Positions 32,294 through 40,639 of a DNA stretch of 46,024 nt are shown one piece after another. The DNA comes from Streptomyces sp. SID10853 (GTDB lineage: Bacteria > Actinomycetota > Actinomycetes > Streptomycetales > Streptomycetaceae). Below the pieces are notes generated by a model, which was given only the letters and a program-made list of their open reading frames with translations, made no database searches and was not told the origin of the DNA. A program made the translations under genes and the position numbers. Position 1 is the stretch's first letter. Every line of letters begins with the position of its first letter. The stretch is taken from NCBI RefSeq assembly GCF_010548145.1, contig NZ_JAAGLN010000031.1, forward strand, positions 1 through 46,024. Reading direction: 5' to 3'.

Positions 32294-33222
32294 CAGACCT
32301 CCACCTTCATCAGCCGGAGATAGACGACCGAGAAGAGCGCCCCCACCAGGAGCAGCAGCAGCGCCACCGCGGTGCCGTAGCCGATGAGGCTCTTGGTGAA
32401 CGCCTGGTCGTACATGAAGACCGGCAGCGTCTGGCTGCGGTCACCCGGGCCGCCGCGGGTCATCGCCCAGATCAGACCGAACACCGAGAGGGTCTGGAGG
32501 GTGTTGAGCATCAGATTGGTGCCGATCGAACGCCGGATCATCGGCAGCGTGATGTGCCACACCGCCCGCCAGCCGCTCGCGCCGTCCACCTCCGCCGCCT
32601 CGGTGATCTCCCCGGGGATCTCCGCGAGCGCCGCCGAGTAGATCAGCATCGAGAAGGCGGTGCCGCGCCAGACGTTGGCGAACGACACGGCAATGATCGG
32701 CAGGGTGAACAGCCAGTTCTGGCCCGGGAGACGGAGCCAGTGCAGTACGGCGTCGAGGGTGCCCTCGCGGCGGAAGAACGCGTAGAGCAGAAAGGCCGCG
32801 ACGATCTCCGGCAGCACCCACGCCGTGATGACCAGGGCGCCGGTCAGCGTACGGACGGGGCGCGAGGCGCGGCGCATCAGACCGGCCAGCGCCAGCCCCA
32901 GCGTGTTCTGGCCGACGACCGATGAGAGGAAGGTGAAGACCAGCGTGAGCCACACCGCGTTGCGGAACCGTGCGTCGGACAGCGCCTTGCGGAAGTTGGC
33001 CAGGCCCACGAAGTCCGTGTGGGAAGCGCCGGTGAGCTGCATGTTGGTGAAGGCGATATAGACGCAGTAGCAGATGGGGCCGGCCAGGAAGAGCAGCAGC
33101 AGAAGTGTGGCGGGGGCCAGTGGCAGCCAGCGGACCGGCTGCCGCCGCACTCGGGGCACGGCGCCCGTCCCGCCCTGGGAGCCCGTCCAGCTCTGGGCGC
33201 CCGTCCCGCCCTGGGCGCTCAT
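32293..33222 (-). CDS. Carbohydrate ABC transporter permease, MalF-like
   Basis: 309 residues from ATG 33222, which overlaps the stop of the binding protein gene by 4 bases. The first 20 residues, MSAQGGTGAQSWTGSQGGTG, come from a short degenerate DNA repeat (about 33160-33222) and are not family-typical. Six membrane segments follow from LAPATLLLLLFLAGPICYCV. The EAA motif is EITEAAEVDGASGWRAVWHITLPMI. QTLSVFGLIWAMTRGGPGDRSQTLPVFMYDQAF is a typical MalF/CUT1 loop. It is the second permease subunit of the importer. Confidence 0.94.
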   Translation of the reverse strand: MSAQGGTGAQSWTGSQGGTGAVPRVRRQPVRWLPLAPATLLLLLFLAGPICYCVYIAFTNMQLTGASHTDFVGLANFRKALSDARFRNAVWLTLVFTFLSSVVGQNTLGLALAGLMRRASRPVRTLTGALVITAWVLPEIVAAFLLYAFFRREGTLDAVLHWLRLPGQNWLFTLPIIAVSFANVWRGTAFSMLIYSAALAEIPGEITEAAEVDGASGWRAVWHITLPMIRRSIGTNLMLNTLQTLSVFGLIWAMTRGGPGDRSQTLPVFMYDQAFTKSLIGYGTAVALLLLLVGALFSVVYLRLMKVEV

Positions 33223-34586
33223 CCGGTCCTGTCGACGACCGCGCCGCCGGTGACGGACTTCAGCTGGCCGTCGTACGACTTCGCCGCGCCGACCGGGGTG
33301 GAGTCACCGGTGGTCACCGACTCCAGGGCCTCGCCGATCGCGGACGACACCTGCGGATAGACCGGCAGCGCGGGCCGGTAGTGGGTGTTCTTCACCAGGG
33401 ACGTGAAGAACTTGATGCCCGGCATGGAGTTCAGGTACTTCGGGTCCGCCGCCACGTCGTCGCGCACCGCGATCTGGGCGTCGGCGATGTCCCACCTGAC
33501 GGCGTTCTCCTTCTGCTGCAACTGCTGGATGAACTCCCAGGCGAGCGCGGCATTGTGGGACTTCTGCGGGATCGCCCACGTCCAGCCGCCGGACATCGAG
33601 ACCTCGCCCGGGGACTGCCCGTGCTGGGTCGGCATGGGCGCCTGCCCGAGCGTGGTGCTCCACTCGGGCCACTTCTTGGTGCCGTTGCCGAGCCAGAGCT
33701 GGCCGAGCCAGGACCCGTCCAGATCGATGGCGAGCTTGCCCTCGGGCAGCAGCTCGGTGCCCACGGTCGTATTGATGTTGGCGTCGAGGGCGTCCGACGG
33801 GTCGGGGCCCAGCTTCTCGCCGTACACCGTGTGGACGAAGTCCAGCGCGTCCTTGAAGCCCTTGCCCCCGGTGACCCACTTCTTCGCCGCCGGGTCGTAG
33901 AGCGGATTGCCGCCGGTGCCGTACAGCAGCATCTCGAAACCCTGCATCACCGCGACCTCACCGGGTGCCTTGCCGGTGTAGACGTTCAGCGGGATGACGC
34001 CCGGGAGCTTCTTCTTGATGGTGCGGGCGGTGTCCAGCACATCCGCCCAGCTCTTCGGATGCCAGTCGGCGGGCAGCCCCGCCTTGGCGAACAGCTTCTT
34101 GTTGAACCAGAGCCCGCGGGTGTCCGTGCCGTCCGGGACGCCGTACGTCTTCCCGTCCCCGGCCTTCGCCGCCGACTTCGCGGTGTCCGCGAAATGGTCC
34201 CAGGCCGGCCACTTCGCCAGATAGCCGTCCAGCGGCCGCAGATACCCCGCCTTGATGTCGGAGTTGATCCGGAACGTGTCCTCGTAGACGAGGTCGGGCG
34301 CGGTCCTGGGGGAGCGCATCATCTGCTGCACCTTGGTCGCGTAGTCGTCGTCCGGTGCCTGGATGGGGACGAGTTCGATCTTCTTGCCGGGGTGGGCCTT
34401 CTCGAACTGCTTCTTCATGGAATCCAGGAACTGGTCCTTGAAGCGGACGTTGTTGTCCGTGTTCCGGTTGTAGGCGACCTTGACGGTGTCCGGATCGCTG
34501 CCGGACCCACTCCCGCAGGCGGTGAGGGACCCTGCGGCGAGGACGGTGGCTGCGGCGGCGAGGATGAGCGGGGCGGTGGGGCGCAC
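33219..34586 (-). CDS. Extracellular solute-binding lipoprotein (CUT1 sugar family)
   Basis: 455 residues from GTG 34586, chosen because AGGAGG lies 8 bases upstream; GTG 34592, two codons earlier, would sit too close to that site. The signal peptide ends in the lipobox SLTAC, after which Cys would be lipidated, followed by GSGSGSD. The mature protein shows the type-1 sugar-binding protein pattern: FEKAHPGKKIELVPIQAPDDDY, a DLVYEDTFRINSDI stretch, GVPDGTDTRGLWFNKKLFAKAGL and WTWAIPQKSHNAALAWEFIQQL. It captures an oligosaccharide outside the membrane for the two coupled permeases. The sugar cannot be named; no glycosidase gene adjoins. Confidence 0.95.
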   Translation of the reverse strand: MRPTAPLILAAAATVLAAGSLTACGSGSGSDPDTVKVAYNRNTDNNVRFKDQFLDSMKKQFEKAHPGKKIELVPIQAPDDDYATKVQQMMRSPRTAPDLVYEDTFRINSDIKAGYLRPLDGYLAKWPAWDHFADTAKSAAKAGDGKTYGVPDGTDTRGLWFNKKLFAKAGLPADWHPKSWADVLDTARTIKKKLPGVIPLNVYTGKAPGEVAVMQGFEMLLYGTGGNPLYDPAAKKWVTGGKGFKDALDFVHTVYGEKLGPDPSDALDANINTTVGTELLPEGKLAIDLDGSWLGQLWLGNGTKKWPEWSTTLGQAPMPTQHGQSPGEVSMSGGWTWAIPQKSHNAALAWEFIQQLQQKENAVRWDIADAQIAVRDDVAADPKYLNSMPGIKFFTSLVKNTHYRPALPVYPQVSSAIGEALESVTTGDSTPVGAAKSYDGQLKSVTGGAVVDRTG

Positions 34587-34633
34587 GGGCACGACCTCCT
34601 CTGGCGCGAACCGCGGTCAGCGGCTGCCCGGCG

Positions 34634-34663
34634 AAGGTATGGCGGTCCGCAATTCAAGGTCAA
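34634..34663 (-). promoter_or_regulatory. Promoter of the sugar ABC operon
   Basis: On the minus strand, -35 TTGACC (34663-34658), 18-base spacer, -10 TACCTT (34639-34634). The binding protein GTG starts at 34586, giving a leader of roughly 40 bases. The -35 is near consensus. Confidence 0.5.
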
Positions 34664-34675
34664 TGCCCGTGCATG

Positions 34676-34685
34676 ACAACGTTGT
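34676..34685. promoter_or_regulatory. Palindrome ACAACGTTGT upstream of the sugar ABC promoter
   Basis: A 10-base perfect palindrome with a central CG, in GACAACGTTGTTG, centred about 20 bases upstream of the -35. LacI-family operators have this form with a central CpG. No LacI gene lies in the window, so the regulator would be encoded elsewhere. Confidence 0.45.
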
Positions 34686-34718
34686 TGGGCCGGCCGGCCG
34701 AAGGGCCCGCGCGGTCCG

Positions 34719-35393
34719 CTACGGCCGGCTCAGCCACCGGTACTGCAGTTCCGGCCGCCCGACCTGACCGTACTGCGGGCGGCGCACCGCCCGGCCCGTC
34801 GTCACCAGGTGTTCCAGATAGCGGCGCGCCGTGATCCGTGAGATACCGACCGCCTCACCCGCCGCGGTGGCCGTCGTCCCGTCCGCCGCCGCCCGCAGGG
34901 TGCGGGTCACCGCCTCCAGCGTCGGAGCGCTCAACCCCTTGGGGAGCGACGCCGGTTCGGGTGTACGCAGGGTGGCGAGCGCCCGGTCCACCTCGTCCTG
35001 GCCGCTCGCCTCACCCGCAGCCGCTCCCCGGAAGTCCGCGTACCGGACGAGACGGTCGCGCAGCGTGGCGAAGGTGAACGGTTTCAGCACGTACTGCACC
35101 ACACCGAGCGAGACCCCCTCCCGTACGACGGCCAGGTCGCGCGCCGAGGTCACGGCGATGACGTCGGCGGTGTGCCCGGCGGCGCGCAGCGACCGCACCA
35201 GCTGCAGGCCGTGGCCGTCCGGCAGATGCAGATCGAGCAGCAGCAGATCGACCGGTGTACGGTCCAGGATCCGTACGGCCTCCGCCCTGGAGTGGGCCTT
35301 CGCCGTCACGCCGAAACCGGGCACCCGGCCCACGTACAGCTCGTGCGCGTCCGCCGCGACCGGGTCGTCCTCGACCACCAGCACCCTGATCAC
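34719..35393 (-). CDS. CitB/DcuR-family response regulator
   Basis: 224 residues from ATG 35393. Receiver: VVEDDP acidic pair, phospho-Asp in LLLDLHLPDGHG, Ser in AVTSARD and Lys in VLKPFTFATLRD. The C-terminal half, from KGLSAPTLEAVTRTLRA to AVGISRITARRYLEHLVTTGRAVRRPQYGQVGRPE, is the HTH of the CitB/DcuR/CitT group that senses dicarboxylates and citrate through a partner kinase. Its ATG overlaps the stop of the kinase gene by 4 bases. The neighbouring divergent dctA is the obvious target. Confidence 0.95.
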   Translation of the reverse strand: MIRVLVVEDDPVAADAHELYVGRVPGFGVTAKAHSRAEAVRILDRTPVDLLLLDLHLPDGHGLQLVRSLRAAGHTADVIAVTSARDLAVVREGVSLGVVQYVLKPFTFATLRDRLVRYADFRGAAAGEASGQDEVDRALATLRTPEPASLPKGLSAPTLEAVTRTLRAAADGTTATAAGEAVGISRITARRYLEHLVTTGRAVRRPQYGQVGRPELQYRWLSRP

Positions 35394-36967
35394 GCCGGGG
35401 TCACCTCCTGTCGGACCGGCAGCCGTACGACGAACTCCGGGCCCGCCGCCGTGACCGTACCCCCGCCGCGCAGGACGGTCTGCCTGACCAGGGCCAGGCC
35501 GAGGCCGCGGCCGGTGCTCTTGGTGGACCAGCCGAGCCGGAACACGTCGTCGCCGGGCGCGACACCCGGGCCGGTGTCGCGGACCCGGATCAGCAGCTCA
35601 CCGTCCGCCGCGCGGACCGTCACGGTGACCCGGGCGCCTTCGCTGCCCTGCGCGGCGTCGACCGCGTTGTCGATGAGGTTGCCGAGGATCGTGACCAGGT
35701 CACGGGCGGGCAGCAGCCCGTCGTCGAGGACACTGTCGTCGGCCAGCACCAGCTCGACCCCGCGCTCATTGGCCTGCGCCGCCTTCCCGAGCAGCAGCGC
35801 GGCCAGCACCGGTTCGTCCACGGCGCCCACCACCCGGTCGGTGAGGGTCTGCGCCAGTTCCAGCTCGCCGGTCGCGAACTCGACCGCCTCCGCCGCCCGC
35901 CCCAGCTCGATCAGCGAGACGACCGTGTGCAGCCGGTTGGCCGCCTCATGGGCCTGCGCGCGCAGCGCCTGCGTGAAGCCGCGCTCCGAGTCCAGCTCGC
36001 CCGAGAGCGCCTGGAGTTCGGTGCGGTCGCGCAGGGTGACGACCGTGCCCCGGTGCTCGCCCGACGAGACCGGGCGGCTGTTGACGACCACGACCCGGTC
36101 GGCGGTCAGATGCACCTCGTCCACCCGCGGCCCCTCGGCGAGCAGCAGCCCGGTGAGCGGCGCGGGCAGCCCCAGCTCGGCGGCGCTACGCCCCACCACG
36201 TCGTCGCCGAGCCCCAGCAGCTCCCGGCCGCCGTCGTTGATGAGCGCGATCCGGCGGCCGCTGTCCAGCATCAGCAGCCCCTCCCGCACGGCGTGCAGGG
36301 TGGCCTGGTGGTAGTCGTGCATCCGGCTCAGCTCGGCCGGGTTCATCCCGTGCGTGTGGCGGCGCAGCCGCGCGTTGATGACGTACGTACCGATGCCGCC
36401 CAGCGCGAGGGCGACCCCGGCGAACCAGAGCAGCACACTCACCTGCGCCTGGAGCTCCGCGTCGATCCGGTCCACGGTGATGCCCGCGCTGACCAGCCCG
36501 GTGACCTTGCCGTGCGCGCCGCCGTCGGCCCGGACCGGGGTGACCACCCGGGCGGACGGGCCGAGCGTGCCGGTGTACGTCTCGGCGTACGTCCTGCCGT
36601 GCAGGGCCTCAGCGGTGTGGCCCAGGTAGTGCTCACCGATCCTGCCGGGGTCGGGGTGCGTCCAGCGGATCCCGTGCACATCCATGATCGTCACGAAGGC
36701 CACCCCGGTGGAGCGGCGCACCTGCTCCGCGTACGGCTGGAGCACCGCCGACGGGTCGTCCGAGACGGTCGCCCGGCGCACGGAGGGGGAGAGGGCCACG
36801 GCGGTGGCGGCGGCGGTGGCCTGGCGCCGCGCGGCCGCCCGGGCCTGGCGCTGGTCCGACACATAGCTGAACACCGCGCACCCGGCCACGATCACCGCGA
36901 CCAGCACGACCTGCATCGCGAAGAGCTGGCCGGCCAGGCTGCGGGGCCGCGGGGCGCGTATGTGCAT
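35390..36967 (-). CDS. CitA/DcuS-family sensor histidine kinase
   Basis: 525 residues from ATG 36967 (the frame extends 21 codons upstream without a site). Membrane segment 1 is LFAMQVVLVAVIVAGCAVFSYV. The periplasmic PDC/PAS domain carries the dicarboxylate-binding pattern IMDVHGIRWTHPDPGRIGEHYLG. Membrane segment 2 is VLLWFAGVALALGGIGTYVI. A cytoplasmic PAS (VREGLLMLDSGRRIALIND) follows, then the H-box AHEAANRLHTVVSLIEL, N-box NLIDNAVDAAQ and G-boxes RDTGPGVAPG and GRGLGLALVRQ. It probably senses external C4-dicarboxylates or citrate and activates transport through the coupled response regulator. Confidence 0.95.
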   Translation of the reverse strand: MHIRAPRPRSLAGQLFAMQVVLVAVIVAGCAVFSYVSDQRQARAAARRQATAAATAVALSPSVRRATVSDDPSAVLQPYAEQVRRSTGVAFVTIMDVHGIRWTHPDPGRIGEHYLGHTAEALHGRTYAETYTGTLGPSARVVTPVRADGGAHGKVTGLVSAGITVDRIDAELQAQVSVLLWFAGVALALGGIGTYVINARLRRHTHGMNPAELSRMHDYHQATLHAVREGLLMLDSGRRIALINDGGRELLGLGDDVVGRSAAELGLPAPLTGLLLAEGPRVDEVHLTADRVVVVNSRPVSSGEHRGTVVTLRDRTELQALSGELDSERGFTQALRAQAHEAANRLHTVVSLIELGRAAEAVEFATGELELAQTLTDRVVGAVDEPVLAALLLGKAAQANERGVELVLADDSVLDDGLLPARDLVTILGNLIDNAVDAAQGSEGARVTVTVRAADGELLIRVRDTGPGVAPGDDVFRLGWSTKSTGRGLGLALVRQTVLRGGGTVTAAGPEFVVRLPVRQEVTPA

Positions 36968-37016
36968 GGCCGACAGTCTGCACGCTGCGAAATGCGTGAA
37001 CGAAATGCACGCAAGG

Positions 37017-37030
37017 GTGACCGCGGTCAC
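37017..37030. promoter_or_regulatory. 14-bp palindrome GTGACCGCGGTCAC between the kinase and dctA
   Basis: A perfect 7+7 palindrome, 50 bases upstream of the kinase start. Nearby an 8-base direct repeat CGAAATGC occurs at 36988-36995 and 37001-37008 (13-base period). Either may be part of the kinase-regulator promoter. Confidence 0.45.
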
Positions 37031-37074
37031 AGGCTGATGGAGAGTCTCGGGGATCCACCGGGATGGTCAGGGAT

Positions 37075-37130
37075 GTGGATCGGACGTGGACCGGGCGTGG
37101 ACCGGTCATGGATCGGTCGGTGTACCGGTC
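37075..37130 (+). repeat. Five 11-bp direct repeats upstream of dctA
   Basis: Units at 37075-37085, 37086-37096, 37097-37107, 37108-37118 and 37120-37130 follow the pattern RTGGAYCGGNC (last unit GTGTACCGGTC, offset by one base). A sixth, weaker copy may precede at 37064-37074. The array ends 7 bases before the dctA ribosome site GAGGAGG. An 11-base period equals one helical turn, and 11 is not a multiple of three, so the array is not coding. It is a strong candidate binding array for the adjacent CitB-family regulator. Confidence 0.8.
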
Positions 37131-37148
37131 CTGTACGAGGAGGCAAGC

Positions 37149-38567
37149 GTGGCCGCAAAGAAGCGGGACCGTACGCACTATCTGTATCTCGCGGTGATCG
37201 CCGCGGTGGTGCTCGGCATCGTGGTCGGCTTCGCCGCACCCGGGGTCGCCGTCGAACTCAAGCCGCTGGGCACCGGGTTCGTGAATCTCATCAAGATGAT
37301 GATCTCGCCCATCATCTTCTGCACGATCGTGCTCGGGGTCGGCTCGGTCCGCAAGGCGGCCAAGGTCGGCGCGGTCGGCGGTCTGGCGCTGGGCTACTTC
37401 CTGGTGATGTCGACGGTGGCGCTGGCCATCGGGCTGGTCGTCGGGAACGTACTGGAGCCGGGCTCCGGGCTGCATCTGACGGAGGCGGTGCGGCACGCGG
37501 GCGCCGCACAGGCCACCGGAGCGGGGGACTCCACCGCGGACTTCCTGCTCGGCATCATCCCGACGACCATGGTCTCCGCCTTCACCGAGGGCCAGGTGCT
37601 CCAGACGCTGCTGATCGCGCTGCTCTCCGGGTTCGCGCTCCAGGCGATCGGCCCGGCGGGCCGGCCTGTGCTGCGCGGTATCGAGCACATCCAGCGGCTG
37701 GTGTTCCGTATCCTCGCCATGATCATGTGGGCCGCTCCGGTGGGCGCGTTCGGCGCGATGGCCGCGGTGGTCGGCGAGACCGGGGTGGACGCGCTGAAGT
37801 CACTGGCCGTCATCATGATCGGCTTCTATCTGACCTGTGCGCTCTTCGTCTTCGTCGTGCTCGGCGCGCTGCTGCGGCTGATCGCCGGCATGAACATCTT
37901 CATGCTGCTGAAGTATCTGGGCCGTGAGTTCCTGCTGATCCTCTCGACCTCGTCGTCGGAGTCGGCGCTGGCGCGGCTGATCGCCAAGATGGAGCACCTG
38001 GGTGTGAGCAGGCCGGTCGCCGGGATCACGGTCCCGACCGGGTACTCCTTCAACCTCGACGGCACCGCGATCTATCTGACGATGTCGGCTCTCTTCGTGG
38101 CCAACGCGATGGACAAGCCGCTGAGCGGCGGCGAGCAGATCTCGCTGCTGCTCTTCATGATCGTCGCGTCGAAGGGCGCGGCGGGCGTCACCGGCGCGGG
38201 CCTCGCCACGCTCGCCGGGGGCCTCCAGTCGCACCGCCCCGATCTGGTCGACGGGGTCGGCCTGATCGTCGGCATCGACCGCTTCATGAGTGAGGCGAGG
38301 GCGATGACGAACTTCGCCGGGAACGCCGTCGCGACGGTCCTGGTCGGCACCTGGACGAAGGAGATCGACAAGGCACGCGCCGTGGAGGTGCTCTCCGGGC
38401 GGCTGCCGTTCGACGAGGCGTCGCTGATGGACGACCGGCCGGAAGGCGCCGGGAGCGAGGGCGCCGAGGACGGCGGCGCTGCGGACGCAGAGGGGGCCGG
38501 GCCCCGGGAGCAGCAGGACGTGCCGGCGTCCAGGGACGGCGGCAAGGAGACGGCGGCCAGGGGCTGA
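37149..38567 (+). CDS. dctA: C4-dicarboxylate/proton (sodium) symporter DctA-like
   Basis: 472 residues from GTG 37149, with GAGGAGG five bases upstream; the frame extends to 37086 through the repeat array, which is rejected as coding. Family (DAACS) motifs: LIKMMISPIIFCTIVLGVGS, STSSSESALARLIAKMEHLGV (serine-rich re-entrant loop), PTGYSFNLDGTAIYLTMSAL, MIVASKGAAGVTGAG and DRFMSEARAMTNFAGNAVATV. The C-terminal 50 residues are acidic, Gly/Ala-rich and disordered. It takes up succinate, fumarate and malate across the inner membrane. The divergent CitAB-like system is its likely controller. Confidence 0.94.
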   Translation: MAAKKRDRTHYLYLAVIAAVVLGIVVGFAAPGVAVELKPLGTGFVNLIKMMISPIIFCTIVLGVGSVRKAAKVGAVGGLALGYFLVMSTVALAIGLVVGNVLEPGSGLHLTEAVRHAGAAQATGAGDSTADFLLGIIPTTMVSAFTEGQVLQTLLIALLSGFALQAIGPAGRPVLRGIEHIQRLVFRILAMIMWAAPVGAFGAMAAVVGETGVDALKSLAVIMIGFYLTCALFVFVVLGALLRLIAGMNIFMLLKYLGREFLLILSTSSSESALARLIAKMEHLGVSRPVAGITVPTGYSFNLDGTAIYLTMSALFVANAMDKPLSGGEQISLLLFMIVASKGAAGVTGAGLATLAGGLQSHRPDLVDGVGLIVGIDRFMSEARAMTNFAGNAVATVLVGTWTKEIDKARAVEVLSGRLPFDEASLMDDRPEGAGSEGAEDGGAADAEGAGPREQQDVPASRDGGKETAARG

Positions 38568-38605
38568 GCCCGGAGTCTCTGGAGTCTTCGTGTCCGGCTC
38601 AGCCC
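38561..38605. terminator. Bidirectional hairpin between dctA and tag
   Basis: GGGCTGAGCC (38561-38570) pairs with GGCTCAGCCC (38596-38605), 10 base pairs, with a 25-base loop. The arms overlap both stop codons: TGA of dctA (38565-38567) and TGA of the converging tag gene (38599-38601 on plus). It is the only termination-like element in the 31-base gap. Confidence 0.6.
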
Positions 38606-39180
38606 GGCAGCGGCACCGCTCCCGCTGCCGGACAGCCCGTCCAGTGGTCGTCGACGACACCGACGGCCTCCAGATAGGCGTAGACGATGGTGGTGCCGAC
38701 GAAGGTGAACCCGCGCCGCTTCAGATCCTTGCTGATCCGGTCGGACAGCTCGGTGCTGGTCGGCAGCGGGTCGCCCGGCCCCGGCCGGCTGACGACCGGC
38801 TTCCCGTCGGTCCACTGCCAGAGGTACGCGTCGAACGAGCCGAACTCCCGCTGGACGGCGAGGAAGGCCCGGGCGTTCTTCACCAGCGAGGCGACCTTCA
38901 GCCTGTTCCGTACGATGCCGGGGTCGCCGAGCAGCTCAGCCAGCTTGTCCTCGTCGTACGCGGCGATCCGCACCGGGTCGAACCCGTCGAGCAGCCGCCG
39001 GTAGTTGGCCCGTTTGTTGAGCACGGTCGACCAGGAGAGCCCGGCCTGGGCGCCCTCCAGGACGAGGAACTCGAAGAGGTAGCGGTCGTCGTGCGAGGGG
39101 CGGCCCCACTCCTCGTCGTGGTAGGCGGCCATCAGCTCGGAGCTGTCCGCCCAGGCGCAGCGGTGTTCGGCGTGCTTCAT
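38599..39180 (-). CDS. tag: DNA-3-methyladenine glycosylase I
   Basis: 193 residues from ATG 39180, with AGGGA six bases upstream; the longer frame to 39225 lacks a site. It removes N3-methyladenine from alkylated DNA. Family motifs: zinc ligands Cys8 (EHRCAW) and His20 (AAYHDEEWG) and C-terminal DDHWTGC (His, Cys), FEFLVLEGAQAGLSWSTVLNKR (catalytic-site Glu), GDPGIVRNRLKVASLVKNARAF, and DLKRRGFTFVGTTIVYAYLEAVG. Length is the normal 185-195. It stands alone, convergent with dctA and divergent from the zinc alcohol dehydrogenase. Confidence 0.96.
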   Translation of the reverse strand: MKHAEHRCAWADSSELMAAYHDEEWGRPSHDDRYLFEFLVLEGAQAGLSWSTVLNKRANYRRLLDGFDPVRIAAYDEDKLAELLGDPGIVRNRLKVASLVKNARAFLAVQREFGSFDAYLWQWTDGKPVVSRPGPGDPLPTSTELSDRISKDLKRRGFTFVGTTIVYAYLEAVGVVDDHWTGCPAAGAVPLPG

Positions 39181-39468
39181 ACGGATTCCCTGGGGTGCGG
39201 GGGCGTGGAGTTGCGCAAGGGACACGGCAGCAGCCGACCCGCTTCACATGCTGTCACCGACCACTGACAACGGGCCCGCGAGCCGACGCCGCCACCCGGC
39301 TGCCCTCCGGCACACCCCCACTGAGCCGGCACGATCCACCGCCCGCGGCCGCGCCCCCGGGCGCGCGTGCCGATCCGCCGGACAGTGCCCACACTGGAAG
39401 GAGCGGTCAGCACCCCGACGCCCGAGCACCCCTCGTACGCCCGACCCCGCGGAAGGCAAGGAAGCCCC

Positions 39469-40500
39469 ATGACATCCACGCCCACGTCCCCCCGCGCCAT
39501 GCAGGTCGCCGAGCCGGGCGGCCCCTTCACGCTCGTACACACCGACCTTCCCGAACCGGGGCCGGGCCGCGTCAGGATCGCGGTGGCGGCGTGCGGGATC
39601 TGCCACTCCGACGCGATGATCACCGGCGGAATGCTGCCCGGAGTGACGTTCCCGGTGACCACCGGCCACGAGATCGCGGGCCGCGTCGACGCGCTGGGCC
39701 CCGGCGCCGACGGCTGGCAGGCCGGGGACCGGGTCGCCGTCGGCTGGTACGGCGGCAGCTGCGGCTACTGCGGGGCCTGCCGGTCGGGCGACGCCGTCAA
39801 CTGCGCCCGGCTGGAGATTCCCGGTGCCGCCTACCCGGGCGGCTACGCCGACACGGTCGTCGTTCCCGCGGTCGCGCTGGCCCGGGTCCCCGACGAACTG
39901 ACCTCGGTCGAGGCCGCCCCGCTGGCCTGCGCGGGTGTCACCGTCTTCAACGCGCTGCGGCGCAGCGCGGCCGTCCCGGGCGACCTGGTCGCGGTCCTGG
40001 GCATCGGCGGCCTCGGCCACCTCGGCGTGCAGTTCGCGTCGAAGATGGGCTTCCGTACGGTGGCGATCGCCCGCGGCGCGGAGAAGGCGAAGCTCGCCTA
40101 CGGCCTCGGGGCCAGGCACTACATCGACAGCACGGCGGAGAACGTCGCGGACGCGCTCCAGGAGCTGGGCGGCGCGAAGGCCGTCCTCGCCACGGTCACC
40201 AACGGCCCGGCGATGACGGCGACCTTCGACGGTCTCGGCAGGCGCGGCGAACTGATCGTGGTCGGCGCGACCCCGGACGAGATGACGTTCAGCGGGACGC
40301 AGTTCATCAACGGTACGAAGAAGGTCTACGGCCACGCATCGGGCACCGCGGTGGACACGGAGGACACCCTGCGCTTCGCCGCACAGACGGGCGTCCGCTC
40401 GTGGACCGAGGAGGCCCCACTGGAGGAGGCGGACGAGGCGTTCGCCCGCATGCTGTCGGGCTCGGCCCGCTTCCGTATGGTCCTGACCACGGGGCGCTAG
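39469..40500 (+). CDS. Zinc-dependent alcohol dehydrogenase (AdhP/AdhT-like)
   Basis: 343 residues from ATG 39469, with AAGGAA six bases upstream; the frame to 39367 is noncoding-like. Catalytic zinc: VAACGICHSDAM and GHEIAGRV. Structural zinc: CGYCGACRSGDAVNC with all four Cys. The NAD-binding VAVLGIGGLGHLGVQFASKMG is canonical. The overall pattern (SVEAAPLACAGVTVFNALRR; FINGTKKVYGHASGT) fits the primary-alcohol dehydrogenase AdhP/AdhT group. It is monocistronic; the 288-base divergent gap with tag (39181-39468) contains no striking symmetry except TTGCGCAA near 39214. The physiological alcohol is unknown. Confidence 0.93.
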   Translation: MTSTPTSPRAMQVAEPGGPFTLVHTDLPEPGPGRVRIAVAACGICHSDAMITGGMLPGVTFPVTTGHEIAGRVDALGPGADGWQAGDRVAVGWYGGSCGYCGACRSGDAVNCARLEIPGAAYPGGYADTVVVPAVALARVPDELTSVEAAPLACAGVTVFNALRRSAAVPGDLVAVLGIGGLGHLGVQFASKMGFRTVAIARGAEKAKLAYGLGARHYIDSTAENVADALQELGGAKAVLATVTNGPAMTATFDGLGRRGELIVVGATPDEMTFSGTQFINGTKKVYGHASGTAVDTEDTLRFAAQTGVRSWTEEAPLEEADEAFARMLSGSARFRMVLTTGR

Positions 40501-40639
40501 TGCCGGATCAGGCCGGCACCAGTGTGATTCGTATGCCCAACGGGATCGCCCGGACAGGCGCACACCCAGGGCGACGCTCCCCCCAGGCCACCGTCAACGG
40601 CCTCTTCATGGCGGCTGGTTCCTTCGAACCGCGCAGCGG

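Noticed and set aside
37086..37148. Coding extension of DctA through the 11-bp repeats
   Set aside because: The repeat period is not a multiple of three, the GTG at 37149 has GAGGAGG five bases upstream, and the DAACS family begins near that point.
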